DNA of 64,000 nt from Blattamonas nauphoetae (lineage: Eukaryota > Preaxostyla > Oxymonadida): contig JARBJD010000003.1 in assembly GCA_033064195.1 (NCBI GenBank), positions 1 through 64,000 on the forward strand, read 5' to 3'. Positions 47,406 through 60,284 of this stretch are shown piece after piece (the first letter of the stretch is position 1; every line of letters starts with the position of its first letter). Under the pieces are notes generated by a model. That model had not been told where the DNA came from and searched no databases. It saw nothing but the letters and a program-made list of their open reading frames with translations. The position numbers and the translations under genes were made by a program.

Positions 47406-48121
47406 ATGCTAAATAACACAAAACGATAAATATAGGATATGATGAACACGGGTTGATGGCGTACCTCCAGGTGAAATTCAGTTATGGTTCGATCACAGAA
47501 AAACAAACTAGAATGGGTCTTGTCACCTTTTTTGTGAACCTTTCTCCAAAAATGATAGGAATTTGATGAACAAAGAAAAGACATCATAACACCCTCATCT
47601 ACACCCATCAAAAAGCCACTTTTTCCTCTGAACTCGAAACCTGTCGTTGTGAGGCATCCCAGAGACATGAACAGGATGAAAGAAACAAAATAGAGCGTTG
47701 ACGGCAGCAAATCCCTTCTTGACCAAATCACTCCGTGTCCAAGCCCTCCCTCTCGAAGAACAGGTCCACCATTTCAGAACAATTGTGTCGATCTTCTTTC
47801 CCAGCCCACTTGGGGGTCTCTTCAAGTGGGAAAGAAAATAGGATTATCCATCATAATCGAAAGTTCAGAAGTCAGGTTGGGAATCTGTTTTACAAAACGA
47901 GACATTTCTTGGATATTTCCACTTCCAAGACATCTAGTTCAAACTTTCTCTGGATCCACCCTCAAGTCCTTTCTTCCCGGTTTGTTTTGCCATTCCCGAC
48001 TTTTACAAGTTCTATCCGTTCGTTTTGCATCTTTTTCTCATTTCTCTTGTATTTTCTCAACGTTTTTTATCTCTAAAACCATCCTTCATCCACAAATTTA
48101 CTCAACAGACTCTCCTTCTGT
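47406..48121. other. intergenic; small hairpin
   Basis: No gene is recognised between the divergent eIF5A and the 876-aa protein gene, so both promoters must lie here. An 8-bp perfect hairpin (cccacttg with caagtggg) occurs at about 47,805-47,830. The last 120 bp are pyrimidine-rich, as expected upstream of a start. Confidence 0.5.
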
Positions 48122-50951
48122 ATGAGTAAAAAAGATCTTCCACCGCCGAGTGACGAGGCAAAGGCAGCATCTGCACTCCTTACTGCCGATTACTTGCTGG
48201 TGGTAGTCTGTACTTCTCTTCATTTTTGAATTTTCTTTTCACATCAGACAGATGATGGCTTTGCCAAAGCGGATCCATCAAACCCAATTGCTTCTTATCC
48301 TGCACTACCAAACCCAGTTCTTATCAAAACAAAGCCAGACGCGTTTGTGGGTGCAGTAGGACAGAGATATAACGCGTTGATTGAAGCAAATCCACACAAA
48401 GGTATTGTAGAATCCTCACCTCCTAATTTTTCTTACCTAGCTTACAGACATATTCTAGCGTGGTTTAACACATTGTTTTGCATGCCAGGAAACGACCGTC
48501 GCACTGTTTTACAGGGGAAACCATTGGACAAGGACAAAGACCAGAAAGGAAAGAACAAAGCGAAACCAAAGCAGCCTGTTCTGAGCCAAACAGCACAGAT
48601 CATGGCAAAACAACTCTTTCCAGCGAAACGGCGCATCATGAAGTCCAATCGAGACAAAACAGAGTATGAGAAGCCATCTGTCCCTGCCCTTGTGTATACA
48701 TCCTCCCTTGACTGCCTCTTTGAAAAGGCTGGGTTTCCAACTCGGAACTTATGTTGTGTGGATGGTGATATAATTCACTGGCAATGTTCGCATCCTTGTT
48801 CACCTCTGAAGTTCGAACTTCATCCAATGTATCGTTTTGTTGTTGGACCAGATGGTATCTTTTTTCCTTGTATTCATCTCATGAAGGACTTGGGCAGCGT
48901 CTAATTGCTCATGACGAGGTTCTACGTCAACTACTCCAAAATGCAAATCCTGCGCAACTAGTTGATGCTAAATCAGCAGATTCAGATTCAGTACTAAAGA
49001 TATGCACATTTTGTAATGAAAACAATTGGAAATTACCCATGGCTCTTCCTCCACTTCTTCCTGAACCACCACTTCCTCCATCCGACCTTGCTGAACTGGA
49101 TCATCGACTGTTCTCGTATCCAGGGGTGATGGAACCCAAGCCTCCACATCCAGCCGATATTGGAGAAGAAATCACCCGCCATTCAGCGGTCGGCTTGTCA
49201 ATTGATGTCCCCGCAGAGTACGACCCCTTCAGCTACACTCCCCGCACACCCCTCTCCCCATACTCAAATATTTATCGCCAAAATAGTGCAACAAACCGCC
49301 CGACAGAATCTCTTATCTCTCCCACCACCATCCGCCGCCCGACGTCGTTCCTCACACCAGCCACTAACACTCTGGCCATCTCGTGTTCAGGCACATCCGC
49401 CCTCACTTCCCCAACACGCCCCCAGCCTGCCCCTCTGCGGCAAAGCACCAGCACGGCCGAGCAGACCTTCCGCCTCCGACACACCATCGGGTCCCCCACT
49501 GCCTTCGACACACAGCCCGACGACAACGACGAGTTTGGCGGAGGACCAATGTCTGCGACGAACCGCATGCCGTTCACCACCACAACCACCCGCACTGTCC
49601 CCTTCACCCCTTCCAGCCACGTCAGTGTGTCGCGTTCGGGGAAGGCCGAGGCGCTCTTCCCGCTCGTCGCTCCCGGCTCGAACATCCTCCACTCCGACCA
49701 ACTCCCCACAGCCTCGCAGTTCACCGCTCGCCGCACAATTCTGAGCGACCTGTCGATTGTGAAGCCCGCCGACCTCATCCAGACCCCGTTCCGCACCGTG
49801 TCCGACTACGCCCCGCCGCCCATCTCGCCCACCTACGCCTCCCTCAGCCCGCGCAACACGCAGCCGTTCGACGCAGAGCATTCTGTCAACCCGCTCTCCC
49901 AGCGCCCCGACCAACTCTCACCCATCGGGACCCGTGGAGGGCAGTTTTCGCAGCTCTCGCTCACAAGCGGAGACGGCACTGTCCTCCAATCCACACAATT
50001 CGCAGAGCAGCCGCAGACACCGCCCGCAACCCATTCTCTCGCTCGCCTCGTCACCGTCCCGCGCGGCGGCCTCAAAAGCGGAGGGGCCACGAACAGATCG
50101 CACGCCTCGCAAGACCGCCCGTCCACCTCGTCGTCTGCGTTTAACGGCGCCGGCGGGATGAGTGCCACGGAGATCGTCGACAGCAGCGTGCGGCAGGAGT
50201 ACCTCGGCTCGTCGCGACTCGCCGCGTTCGACTCGGAGCTGTACTCACTCCGCGTCCCACAGACCGAATCGAAGCTCGTCAGCGGAAAGCCGAAGTTCAC
50301 AGCAAAGCAGAAGGTGGAGGACACGCCTGCCCCCAAAGCAAAGGCAACGGCGAAAGGAAAGGCGAAAGGACAAGCCGTACCGCCCCCGCCAGCCAAGCCG
50401 AAGCAGAAGTCGAAGGAAGAGCTCGAAAAGGAGAAGGAGCCCAAGCCGCTCCTTCCTCTCGTGTGCCCCTTTCTCGTTGATCTCTCTTTTAGCACCCCAA
50501 CCTCCCTCGCTGTCCCCGCTGCTCCCGCGACTGCCGTCCCGCCTGCCGTATGGTCACCTCGGATAGGACGTGGGTGGGAGGGAAGGCTGAGTTGGGCAAG
50601 TTCTCGACGTGGATGGAGGCCATCACGCACGAGCTGGAGAAGGACCCCAACCTGTCCATCGTGTTCCTCGAGTTGGGGGTCAAGCAGACCGCCAAGATCC
50701 ACACGCAGCTCATGCAGTTCTGGAAGGCCCAGTCTCCGTCCGTCACCATCATCCGGGTGGGAGGAGGGAAGGTGGGCCAGCCAGCGAAGAAGAAAGCAAA
50801 TGCTGGCGGGCAGCAAACGGACGAAGAGATGACCCAAATTGAAGTTTATCACCCACTCTCTCTCTTTAGTGCCATTATGTCCATCGATCAACAAATGCGT
50901 GAGATCGTTGGAGAATTCGAATTCCAAGAGTTGATGTTTCCATCAGTGTAA
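48122..50951 (+). CDS. unrecognised 876-aa protein, five exons
   Basis: The exons are 48,122-48,199, 48,248-48,401, 48,489-48,854, 48,887-50,460 and 50,493-50,951. The introns are 32-87 nt, and the frame closes exactly to TAA. The 87-nt second intron is a multiple of three, so that exon join rests on its splice sites. The N-terminal third looks folded (CCVDGDIIHWQCSHPCSP, VLRQLLQNANPAQLVDAKSA, ICTFCNENNWKLP). The middle 500 residues are Pro/Ser/Thr-rich and low-complexity and GC-rich. A Lys/Glu/Ala-rich linker follows. The C-terminal domain is again well-ordered (WMEAITHELEKDPNLSIVFL to FQELMFPSV). I cannot name the family. The stop lies 104 bp before the MORN gene start. Confidence 0.75.
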
Positions 50952-51055
50952 CGGTGTCATCTTTGCCATTCTATTTTTTATTTTCATTTCGTATCTTTAT
51001 TGAATTACCCATCAATCACAATGACTATTCCGAATGTGGGGTTTGATCCAGTGTA

Positions 51056-52492
51056 ATGAAGATGGAATATCATGGACCAATTGAAGCCGGCCAGATGCAT
51101 GGTCGTGGACGCATCACCTACGCAAATGGCGAAACGTATGAAGGAGATATCTACTACGGGAAGCGTCAGGGTCGTGGTAAGTACACTTATGTTGATGGAG
51201 GAATCTATGATGGTGATTGGATGGATGACAAACCCCATGGAGAGGGTGTCTGCACATACGCAAATCGTGTGCATCTTTTTTCTTACTGATCTGTCTTATT
51301 CAAATTGTGTCGCACCACGCACTAAAAATCATCGCTCCCTCTTTCTCTATCACCCAAAAAATTCAGACAATGTCTATGACGGAGAATGGTTTGAAGGTCG
51401 TATTCATGGTTTTGGCCGACTTGAATACGCAGATGGAGATATCTATGAAGGAGAATGGAAAGTTTGTCACTTATTCTTAAACATTTTTTTTCTAAAACAG
51501 GACGGGAAAATGGACGGAAAAGGTTCTGCTTCTCAAGTTATTAATGTTGTACCTTTCTACAGGTAAATATACTTATGCTGATGGGGACGTATATGATGGT
51601 GAATGGAAGGATGACAAACGGTTTCGTCCAATTCAAATGATAACTATTTGTTTGTATTCAGCCATGGCCGTGGTACTGTTACATACGCTGCCCAGCCAGG
51701 GGAACGACCAGAAAAATACGATGGAGAATTCAGAGATGGTTTTCTCTCTTTTTCGAAATATGTTTTTCTAGGTAAAATGCATGGACGTGGAACCTACTAC
51801 TACTCTGACGGAGGTATTTATGAGGGAGAATGGCTCGATAGAAAGATGCATGGCAAGGGAAAGTACACATTCCCGAATGGCTCAGTGTATGATGGAGATT
51901 GGAAAAACGATGTGAAAGATGGCTTTGGTATTCTCACATATACAAATGGTGAACGCTTTGAGGGATACTGGAAGGACAACAAAGCCTGTATGCCTTTATT
52001 CACTCCACAGTCATCTTATTCAATTTTCTTTCAATGTTCATGCACAAAGGCGGTAAGGGAACTCTCACATATGCCAACGGTGATTCCTACACTGGTGATT
52101 GGTTCAATGCCAAGAAAGACGGGAAGGGAGAGCTTCACAGCGCAAACGGTGATGTCTACTCTGGCGATTGGAAGGATGACAATGCAGATGGATATGGTGT
52201 CCTCGTCACAGCCAATGGGTACCGCTATGAAGGCGAGTGGAAACGCAATATGGTTTGTCCTCATTTGATTTCACTTTTTCTTTGCATCGAATAGCGCCAT
52301 GGTGAAGGAAAGTTCATTACTCCTGATGTTGTGTATGATGGAGAATGGGCCAATGGCCGAAAACATGGACATGGGGTTCTGTCCTTCTTGAATGGCGACG
52401 CTTATGAAGGCACTTGGAAAGATGGAATGATCAACGGACCTGGAACATATAGTTTCGGTGAGGGCTCGATTTGGAACGATCCAGATCTGTGA
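51056..52492 (+). CDS. MORN-repeat protein, 15 repeats, eight exons
   Basis: The exons are 51,056-51,266, 51,367-51,461, 51,501-51,522, 51,563-51,620, 51,662-51,738, 51,772-51,987, 52,050-52,252 and 52,295-52,492. They total 1,080 nt, 359 residues plus TGA. The seven introns are 100, 39, 40, 41, 33, 62 and 42 nt, and exon 3 is only 22 nt. Nearly the whole protein is about 15 MORN repeats of the type [21 protein letters not shown], without a kinase or other domain. MORN repeats form extended beta-hairpin rods that dimerise and bind membranes or cytoskeleton, often at flagellar or cortical structures in protists. Splice sites were chosen because each keeps the repeat period intact. Confidence 0.93.
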
Positions 52493-52688
52493 TTGTGCCT
52501 TTTCTTTCGTCGTTCAAGAACTTGTAATTTACCCACAATAACTGAATTCTCTTAATTTATCCCAAGCCTCTCACGATCGCTTTCTCTTCCATTTCATATT
52601 ATTTATTCAATCATTATTTTGTCTCGTTATATTCCATAATATGTAGAAAGGTTGAACAACTGAATCCACCCATAACCCGAATCGAGTC

Positions 52689-53104
52689 ATGGTGAAAAAA
52701 GTTTGGTGCTGTCTTTTCCCCACAATATCCCCCATTCATTTCTTCTTCGTATTTATTCTCATTTAAGTTCCAATTTAAAGTTGACCTCCTTCATCCCGAG
52801 AAAAAAGCTGAAGCTGGCAAGCACAAGCTAAAGCGCCTTGTTCAATCACCAAACAGTTATTTCCTTGATGTCAAATGCCAAAATTGCCAGAAAATGTCTG
52901 ATATATTTTCCATTTGATTCACGAATACACTCGTTTTCTCATCTTTTCTCATCCTCCTTCTTCTCATCAATTTTCAGCATGACCGTGTTCAGCCACGCTT
53001 CCACGTCAGTTCTCTGCGGAAACTGTGGTAATGTTGTATGCACACCGACTGGTGGAAAGGCAAAACTTCAACCAGGCGTCCAATACAGAAGGAAGCAAAA
53101 CTGA
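52689..53104 (+). CDS. RPS27: 40S ribosomal protein S27 (eS27)
   Basis: The core exons 52,768-52,895 and 52,978-53,104 join over an 82-nt intron. Typical S27 blocks are visible: [58 protein letters not shown] and PTGGKAKL to YRRKQN. The two CxxC pairs form the zinc ribbon. The first exon holds only the start: ATG alone (donor at 52,692) or MVKK (donor at 52,701). Both are in phase, giving 85 or 88 residues against about 84 in the family. It belongs to the small-subunit head and is cytoplasmic. The gene ends in TGA. Confidence 0.95.
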
Positions 53105-53496
53105 ACAGTCAGATCCTTTTTTGTGAGAGGGATCAATTGTGAATATACCTTCATTTCGCAGGTAACAGAAAAAACGATTCGTGACATGTGAACCATTTTC
53201 TGGAAATGGATCCTGTGTCAAATTCATCGTAACTTCGTCTGAAGGAATGCTTGGTTTTTATGGAGATGGTTGACGATGCTCTTGGAGTTCGGAAGGTCAA
53301 AACCCGAGACAAACCTTCCATTTTTGTCAAATTCGGATCTCTCACCACATCTTTGTTGCAGAGGTGATCCATCAACGACAACCGAATCAATCTCTCTCAA
53401 AACTGTTACAGAGAAAGAAAAAGCAACGTAAATTATCAAATTGACCACGAAATGGAGAATGAGCAAACCAAGATGGATAAAAATGTGTTGAAGGTG
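53105..53496. other. intergenic between convergent genes
   Basis: RPS27 and the minus-strand 289-aa gene end toward each other here. Short open frames exist on the minus strand but none looks coding. It presumably holds both 3' ends. Confidence 0.5.
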
Positions 53497-54405
53497 TCAG
53501 TACGTTTTGCATGATCGGAGGAAGTTGTGCATTGTATCAAGTTCATCATAAAGATCAGAATTCTGTCCCATGTTCCTTGATTGACGAGTAGAGGGAGGGT
53601 TTGAGCGATAGGCTTGGAAGCCACGTTCAGACGGTGGAGGAGAGATTGAGGAACGACGATAATCTCGTTCATGTGGATAAAACAGTTCCAGGTCATTAAA
53701 GCAGAGAGGACGTCCATACATTGGAGACGTCGCGATGGACTGTGGTTCAGAAAAGTCGCAGTAATCATTCTCCTGTGATAGATCGCTTGAATAGAGAGGC
53801 TCCACCGAATACAACTTGCCCAAGGAAGACATCACTATGACATCTTTTCCATCTGTTGGAATAATCTCGAACTCGTCGAGTTCCTCAGGAGTGACGATGA
53901 TCCAGTCTTGAGCCTGGTTGAGTCGGTTTTGTGAAAGTGGATGGGGGTCAAAATCAAAGTCATCAAAATCATAGCATGATAATGAACGATGGTAATCACA
54001 GTCTGTTGATCTGCTCCGTTCATCGCGAAGGATATCGGCGAGATGTCTCGCTGAGGGGTCTAGTGACGATGTATCCAATTTATTGAGAGGAGTACGTGGG
54101 AGAGAATAATCACAACGGTATGAATCAGTTGGCCTCGGAGATGGAAAAATCTTTGGAGGAGGAGTGCGACTTTCAGAACGTGGGATCGATGAAACTCCAC
54201 GTACTCCGATATACTCATCATCTACTCCCTTCTAATTGAAATAAAAGTTTATTGAATTGCAGTGAGATACTTGCTTCAGGACTTTTGCCCTTGTATCAGC
54301 ATAAGTCGGCCATTTGAAAGTTGACGAGATTTTTGGGGGTGGGGAGGAAGAATATGGACGACCCTCCAATAACGTGAAAACAATCACGTACAAAAAGTTG
54401 ATCAT
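53497..54405 (-). CDS. unrecognised 289-aa protein, two exons
   Basis: Exon 1 (54,405-54,271) and exon 2 (54,231-53,497) are joined by a 39-nt intron (donor GTATCT, acceptor TTTCAATTAG). They make 289 residues ending in TGA. The N-terminus MINFLYVIVFTLLEGRPYSS looks like a signal peptide or membrane anchor. The rest is polar, rich in Asp, Ser, Pro, Arg and Tyr, with repeated SRTPPPKIFPSPRP-like proline stretches and an acidic centre around CYDFDDFDFDPHP. No known domain is seen. Confidence 0.6.
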
Positions 54406-54763
54406 TATTGGTAGAAAGGTGGAACTGGGATTTCAGGGAGAGTCAGAGGAAAGTCATCACAGTTCGCAGATTGACCCTCCTTCGTAGAATAACGTCCAGT
54501 AGTACCTCTTCGAAGAATGTTAATTCTGATGTCACAGACTGGTGATGAGATCGGAAAGATATGTTCGGGGATTTGTCATTGCGCGATAGTTCAGTCCGTT
54601 GGGATTCTTGAAGACTCAAGATCAGAATCAAGAGTTCCAGAAGGAAAAAATTGAATCAACAAAGAAAGGTCCGATAAAATTGAATTGAAGGATGATAAAT
54701 TGTCATTGATTTGATGTGCAAATCCCGTGGGGATGAAGGGCCCATTGATCAGTTGATTTCTTC
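54406..54763. other. divergent promoter region
   Basis: No gene is seen between the starts of the 289-aa gene (minus) and the 1,727-aa gene (plus). A minus-strand open stretch of about 60 codons at 54,443-54,631 has no recognisable content. Confidence 0.5.
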
Positions 54764-57700
54764 ATGATGGATCAAAATGGGAGAGCTGATGATCAACGAA
54801 CAGAGATCAGATCCACTGTGACAAATTCATCTGCGTTCCAAAACCTCACAATAGCTAGATTTGGACTCATTGATCAGATGTTAGTCCCAATGCATTTCTT
54901 CATTCTCATTTTTCTCCAATATTGACCTCCATCAGATGCTTTTATATGATCTATCCACTTGTCAATGTATGTTCAATCATTTCTCTTCATTTATCCAACA
55001 GAAGAGGATGTTTCCAAGAGTTTTTCGGGTCATTTTCCTTGCACTCAATGTAATTCAATGGGTTGGCCTTATATCAAAATATAATATCTGGCCTCTGAGT
55101 GGAGTTGCCGGGAATTTTGTGATTTCTTTACTACAGTATGAACTTCCTTCTTTATATCGACATCTCAGGTATTTTGATCTCTCAATAACGTTCTCCTCTG
55201 ACTTGGTTCATTTTGTCGTTCTATTGATCATACTCGCTCTTTATTTGCTTCTCCTCGTCATGATAGTCACACACGCACTCCTCACACGACACGAGAAGCC
55301 ACTCCCTAGAAAGCTCCCAGAACTTGCTTCAGTAATGGCTGAACTCTTTTTTAACGTTTTGGCCATTCCAATTATGACAATTTCTGGGGGTGCCTTCCAT
55401 TGTTTGAGAACATCTACGGTTCTTCCGGCGAATTTTGGGTTATCTTGTGATTCCACCTTCCAGACCATTCGATTGATTCTTGGGATTGTCCTGCTCGTTT
55501 TCTTTCTTCCAGTTGCGTTTGTTTACAAACTCTTTGCGATTGATCAAAATGTCGGTCGTTGCGAAGAATTCTGCTGCCAACAGCCGATTCCTCAGACTCT
55601 GTTCTTCCTTTCGACCCTTCTGATCGCGCTGCTGTCTCCCTTCCTCGTCGTCAGGCCTCTCCTTCTCGTTGTTATCTGTCTGGGCGTGTTTTTCGTCTTC
55701 TGTTTGCTCTTCACTATGTACCAGCCGTTCTTCTCGCTCGCTGGAAACGCTCTGTCTTCATCTTGCACGGGTTTTGTGCTTGTTCTTCATCTTTCCTTTC
55801 TCGTCTCTCTTTTCGTCGGTCCGTTCGACCCGTCTAAACCTTATGTTCCGTTTGTTCTTGTCCTTCCGTTCCTCGCTCTTGCCATCGCAGCTGGTGTCGG
55901 ACTGTTCTTTCTCACCAGCTGGCTGGGCCGGCGTCTGTTTGCAATGAACAAGAACGACGGCATCCCAATTATCCCCACCAAGGCCAGCCTCGACTTCACC
56001 TCGCCCACCGTCAACCATGCCCCCTCCGACTTCCTCCCCACCGTCGTCGCCACATCTCCTCCCAACGTCGCCGACGGCCACTCCCAAGTCATCATCCGCG
56101 TCCACGACTCAATCGGGCTGCCTGCGGAAGGCCTCTCCAGAAAGTCGTCCCACGCCGAACTCGCTGCACCGTCTCCGCCTCCTCTGAACCTCTCTTCGGG
56201 CTCCCGTCTCGGCTCCCGTGCCAGTCTGCCTCCTCTCCAACTGCCGCCTCCACCTCCGCAACAGCCTGTCATCATCGCCAACCAACACATGTCCTCCCGA
56301 AAGCTTCCCAAATACCGACACTCGCATCAATTTGAACGAGCTGTCCGATTCATCCAAATCGAGTCTCTTCGCTCCGATCCAAATGTGCAATCGTTTTTGG
56401 AAAACCTGCTCACGTTCGGCACACAGCGCTTCCCAACTGCCTCGTCCGTCTGGATCCTCGCTTCCCTCTGCTTCCAACATATCCTCCACAACACCGCCCG
56501 CGCAGCAGATGCTCTTCAGAAGGCCAAACAGTCTGTCCCTCACATCATCGAACGCTGGACTGAGTTCTGCTTCATGCGGGAGATGGAGCAGACAAAGATG
56601 GCCGAAAGTGGTCAGAGCACATCAGCGCTCTTCAGGAACGGATTGGACAAGGCGACCAAGAGTCACGAGACAAGCAAGGCCTACCTGAAGCAGATGTGGC
56701 ACATGCTCTCCAAAGAGCACATCGACTTGGAGCGCATCATGCAGTATCTCACCCGCTCCATCGATGCCTACTGGGCATCCCGTGCCGAGTACAACAAACT
56801 CCTCGATGCCTACCCAAACAGCACGCAGGTCATCCGCGGGTATGGCTGCCTCATCCGCGACGTCCAGCGCGACGACGACCTCGCCATGACCCTCTTCAAC
56901 ACCGCCAATTCGATGGAGGAGAGTCTGATGGTGTCCAGCAGCGAGGCAGAGTCTTTCATCTCCAAAGCGAGCGAGGCCCAGCGACTCCAGATGGAGGCCC
57001 ACAGACGGCAGCACAAGAAACAGAACCGAAACAGAAAGAGGAAGGACATGCACCATTCCGCACTCGTCGTTCCTGTTGAGAAGACGAAGAACCAAGCAGT
57101 GATGCTGAAGTGTGTGCTGGCCAGCTATTCCCTCTTCATCGCATCCGGAATCATCGCCGCCTTCGTCATCACCGTCATCACGTTCCAGCAGTGCATCACT
57201 TACACCTCAATCATCGAGCACTCCTCGCTGATCCAGGTCTCCTTCACAAACATCCTCCGCGAACTGAAAAACTGGCAGATCTTCACAGACCCCGTAATCT
57301 CCTCCAACGCCACACTCCTCGCCTCTCTCGCCTTCGCCCCCGACCTCAAGACGATCACCGATCGCCTCGGAGCAGACACCGTCCAACTCTCAACCACTTT
57401 CCACTTGTCGTATTTGGAAGTTCCGGAGACCGACTTCGAGCTCTTCGAGGTTTCTGAGATGAGCATGTATCAAATCACGACAGACACAGCAGGCGCCATT
57501 CTGGACATCTGGGAACAGCCGATGAACTTGATCGACATGTGCTACAACTCATTCAACGACGCCGTCTTCGTCTGCGAGTTTGGAAGTGTGACTGACGTTA
57601 TGACACACAACAACCTTCACTTTGTCTTTGTGGGTGTTCCTGTCGTTGGAGTGGAGTTTGTGAAGCAGCTTGCCTATTCGTTCCAGCAGAGCATCGGGAA

Positions 57701-60038
57701 GCACACCACCATCTCGACAGCAGTGACCCTCGTCATCTGCTTCTTCATCTTCGTCTACACCATCTTCCCCACCTCGTTCTCGTACATCTACTTCTCCGGG
57801 CATTTCACCACCATTCGGAGGACAGTCTTTCTCAAGTTCGTCACTGCCCCAAAGCAGACGTACACCAAACTCAAAAACAGGCTGGACGACCCCGACACAG
57901 ACACTGACACCCACTCTGCTGTCGACTTTGCCGCGTCACTCGAAAGAGCCGACACGGAGCAAGTCGAGTTGAGCGAAGCATTTGGCTGCATCACTCGCGA
58001 ACCGAGTGAGGTCGACATGAACAGAAACAGAAGGAGAGACACGGTCACCTTCAAAGAAGTATCGCGTCTGGTTGCTTATTCAGCAACTGGAATGCCAACG
58101 GACGAGGTTGGGAGTGACGAGCCGAATCCGACGATGGCATCAGACGATTTCACTCTCCACGCGGGGAAGACATCGCCCGACGTTCTGAACAAGCTCAGTC
58201 AGGAAGACTCGTTCCCAAAACAGGTCCAAAACTCGGTGGAACCAACTGGCAGCCAAGATCGGCAGGCAGAGATGCTATCCAAGCAGCTTCTCACTCTCTC
58301 TCGAAAGAGTTCGTCTCACGCATCGCTTATCCAGCTCGATCCGAGCATGTTTGGCATACTCAGTCCAAACCAGATTCAGGGGACGCATACCCCGCCCCAG
58401 AACCCTCTCTTGTCGGAGTCCCCCTTTGCGCCGGCCCCGCAATTTGGATTCCAAAGGAACTCGAGCACAACCGGTCTGAATCCGAACACTTTCATCGATT
58501 CTCAACAGGCAAGCATTGCTGCTACCATGAGCGAGGACCGCGAGTCTGAGGATGAATATGACGAGCAACTGGAGAGCATCCGAGAGCGTGTGAAGACGAT
58601 GAAAGGAATCAAGCCCGTTGCTCTCCGCGTCATGCTCTCCATCACCGTTCTCACCACGTGGGCATGCTTGGCAGGCGTGTTCGTCACATTCGTTGTTTCT
58701 GTCGAGTCAATCGGCTACAACAGGAATTCCGTGTTTTTCTCGTTCTACCGAACCACTCTCCTCAACCTCATCGCCTTCCTCGCCATTCAGATCCCGTACC
58801 CGTCCACTCCTCCGCCGACCCAGTTCTCGCACTCTGCTTCGACTCGCCCCGGCCCGAACGACTTCTCCCACATCAACAACGACCCAGAAGCACTCCAGAA
58901 CCAGATGAGCATCCTGCTCGAGTACTTCTCTGTCCTCCACCGCAAGCTGAAAGAGGGAGCTGCTCGCAACGACGTCAAATTCATCAGCGGCGACGAAGAC
59001 TTGGACGACTGCAAACTCCCTCGAACTCTCCTTGCCGGGTCGGAAATGACCAGAATCTCCTTCGCTCAGACCGACTGTCTGATGGCTGACAAGACAAAGT
59101 GCCCGGCTGGACGCATCGTCGGCATCCCCGAGCAGTTCATGGGTCTCGAGGCTCTCATCACCTTTTTCGCGAGCTCGGCAACCAACCTCGCCCAAACAGC
59201 AGACGCTGGAAGCACCGTCACTCTCGATAACCCCGACCTGATGCTCATGCTCACAGGACTTCAATTCGACGTCTCGGGTGGAATTGAGCTGTACTCGCAC
59301 GCGCTGATGGACAGCATAGCGAACCAAGTCGCGTCGTATCGACAGATGATGATCGTGGTGTCTGTTGTGTGCTACATTGTCATCCTCGCCTGCACCTTCT
59401 TCTTCCTCGTGCCGTCCTACAAGATCATCCGACGGGTGGCTGACGTCACTACGGAGATCGAGCGCATGGACCCCCACATCGACCAATCTCTCAACGTCAT
59501 CACGTGGACTGACGATCGGATGTGCGGACTTGCACGCTTCGACCACGAACACTCCACCTCGTGCACCGCTGCCGTGAACCTTGTCCAGGAAATGGACAAG
59601 GAACCAGCGAAAAGACGAATAAACAGGTTGTGTGCTGATCTTCTTATAAAGGTCTTCACCTCTCTCCACGACGAAGAGGTCATGATGCAGAAGTACAACA
59701 TTAACTCCAAGCAAAGAACGCGCCACATGGCTGACCACAGCCAGATCGCTCAAAAGCTCGTGACAGCTGTGGGACAAATGATGCAGAACAAACACGGTGC
59801 TCAAAACACTCTGATCCAGACCTTGTCAATGTGGCTTACTCACCACACCCAAATTCACGACCGCAGTTTAGCGAGCGCGCTTGAAGATCGGATGGTTCAG
59901 AGTGATGTCGCAGAGGAGATCACCCAAACTAAATTTGTGATCCCACTCTCGTTGGAAACATTCCTTGCGTCTTATCGGTGCCCCATGGCCGTGAGGATGC
60001 AAGTTAATCATATTTTTGCTGCCCTTCACTTGGAATGA
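54764..60038 (+). CDS. large TmcB/TmcC-like multi-pass protein
   Basis: The exons are 54,764-54,879, 54,936-54,966 and 55,002-60,038 (introns 56 and 35 nt), making 1,727 residues and TGA. The spliced N-terminus runs smoothly into the first helix (GLIDQICFYMIYPLVNKRMF). About ten membrane helices occupy roughly residues 50-350, followed by a Pro/Ser linker. A helical repeat region of about 250 residues (residues about 480-730) resembles the TPR-like part of TmcB/TmcC proteins of ciliates and parabasalids. Two further pairs of membrane helices flank extracellular loops (about 755-960 and 1,235-1,500), and a helical C-terminal end closes it. Relatives often carry PAS and adenylate/guanylate cyclase domains at the C-terminus; none is present. 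A membrane sensor or scaffold is my inference. Confidence 0.8.
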
Positions 60039-60284
60039 TTGCTGGGCCACGTTTCTATCAGACAATCAACTTATCTTCTTCTTTGGGCGTCATTGCCATC
60101 TTTCGTTTTCTCTGCTATCTAGCAGTTGTATTGTTTATTTTTTTTCGATGGTTTCGAAACGATAAATTGCATCCATGTCTCTAGATGCAAGATTTTCTTT
60201 CAGCTTGTTTCTCTCCTCAGAAAATGAACCAATATCTCCCAATTGTATTGACAGAAATGAAGAAAGCATAAAAATAGGATATCA

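Noticed and set aside
49160-50144. Long Pro/His/Arg-rich open frames in other frames of the 48,122-50,951 gene
   Set aside because: They overlap the GC-rich low-complexity part of exon 4 and do not connect to any splice-supported exons.
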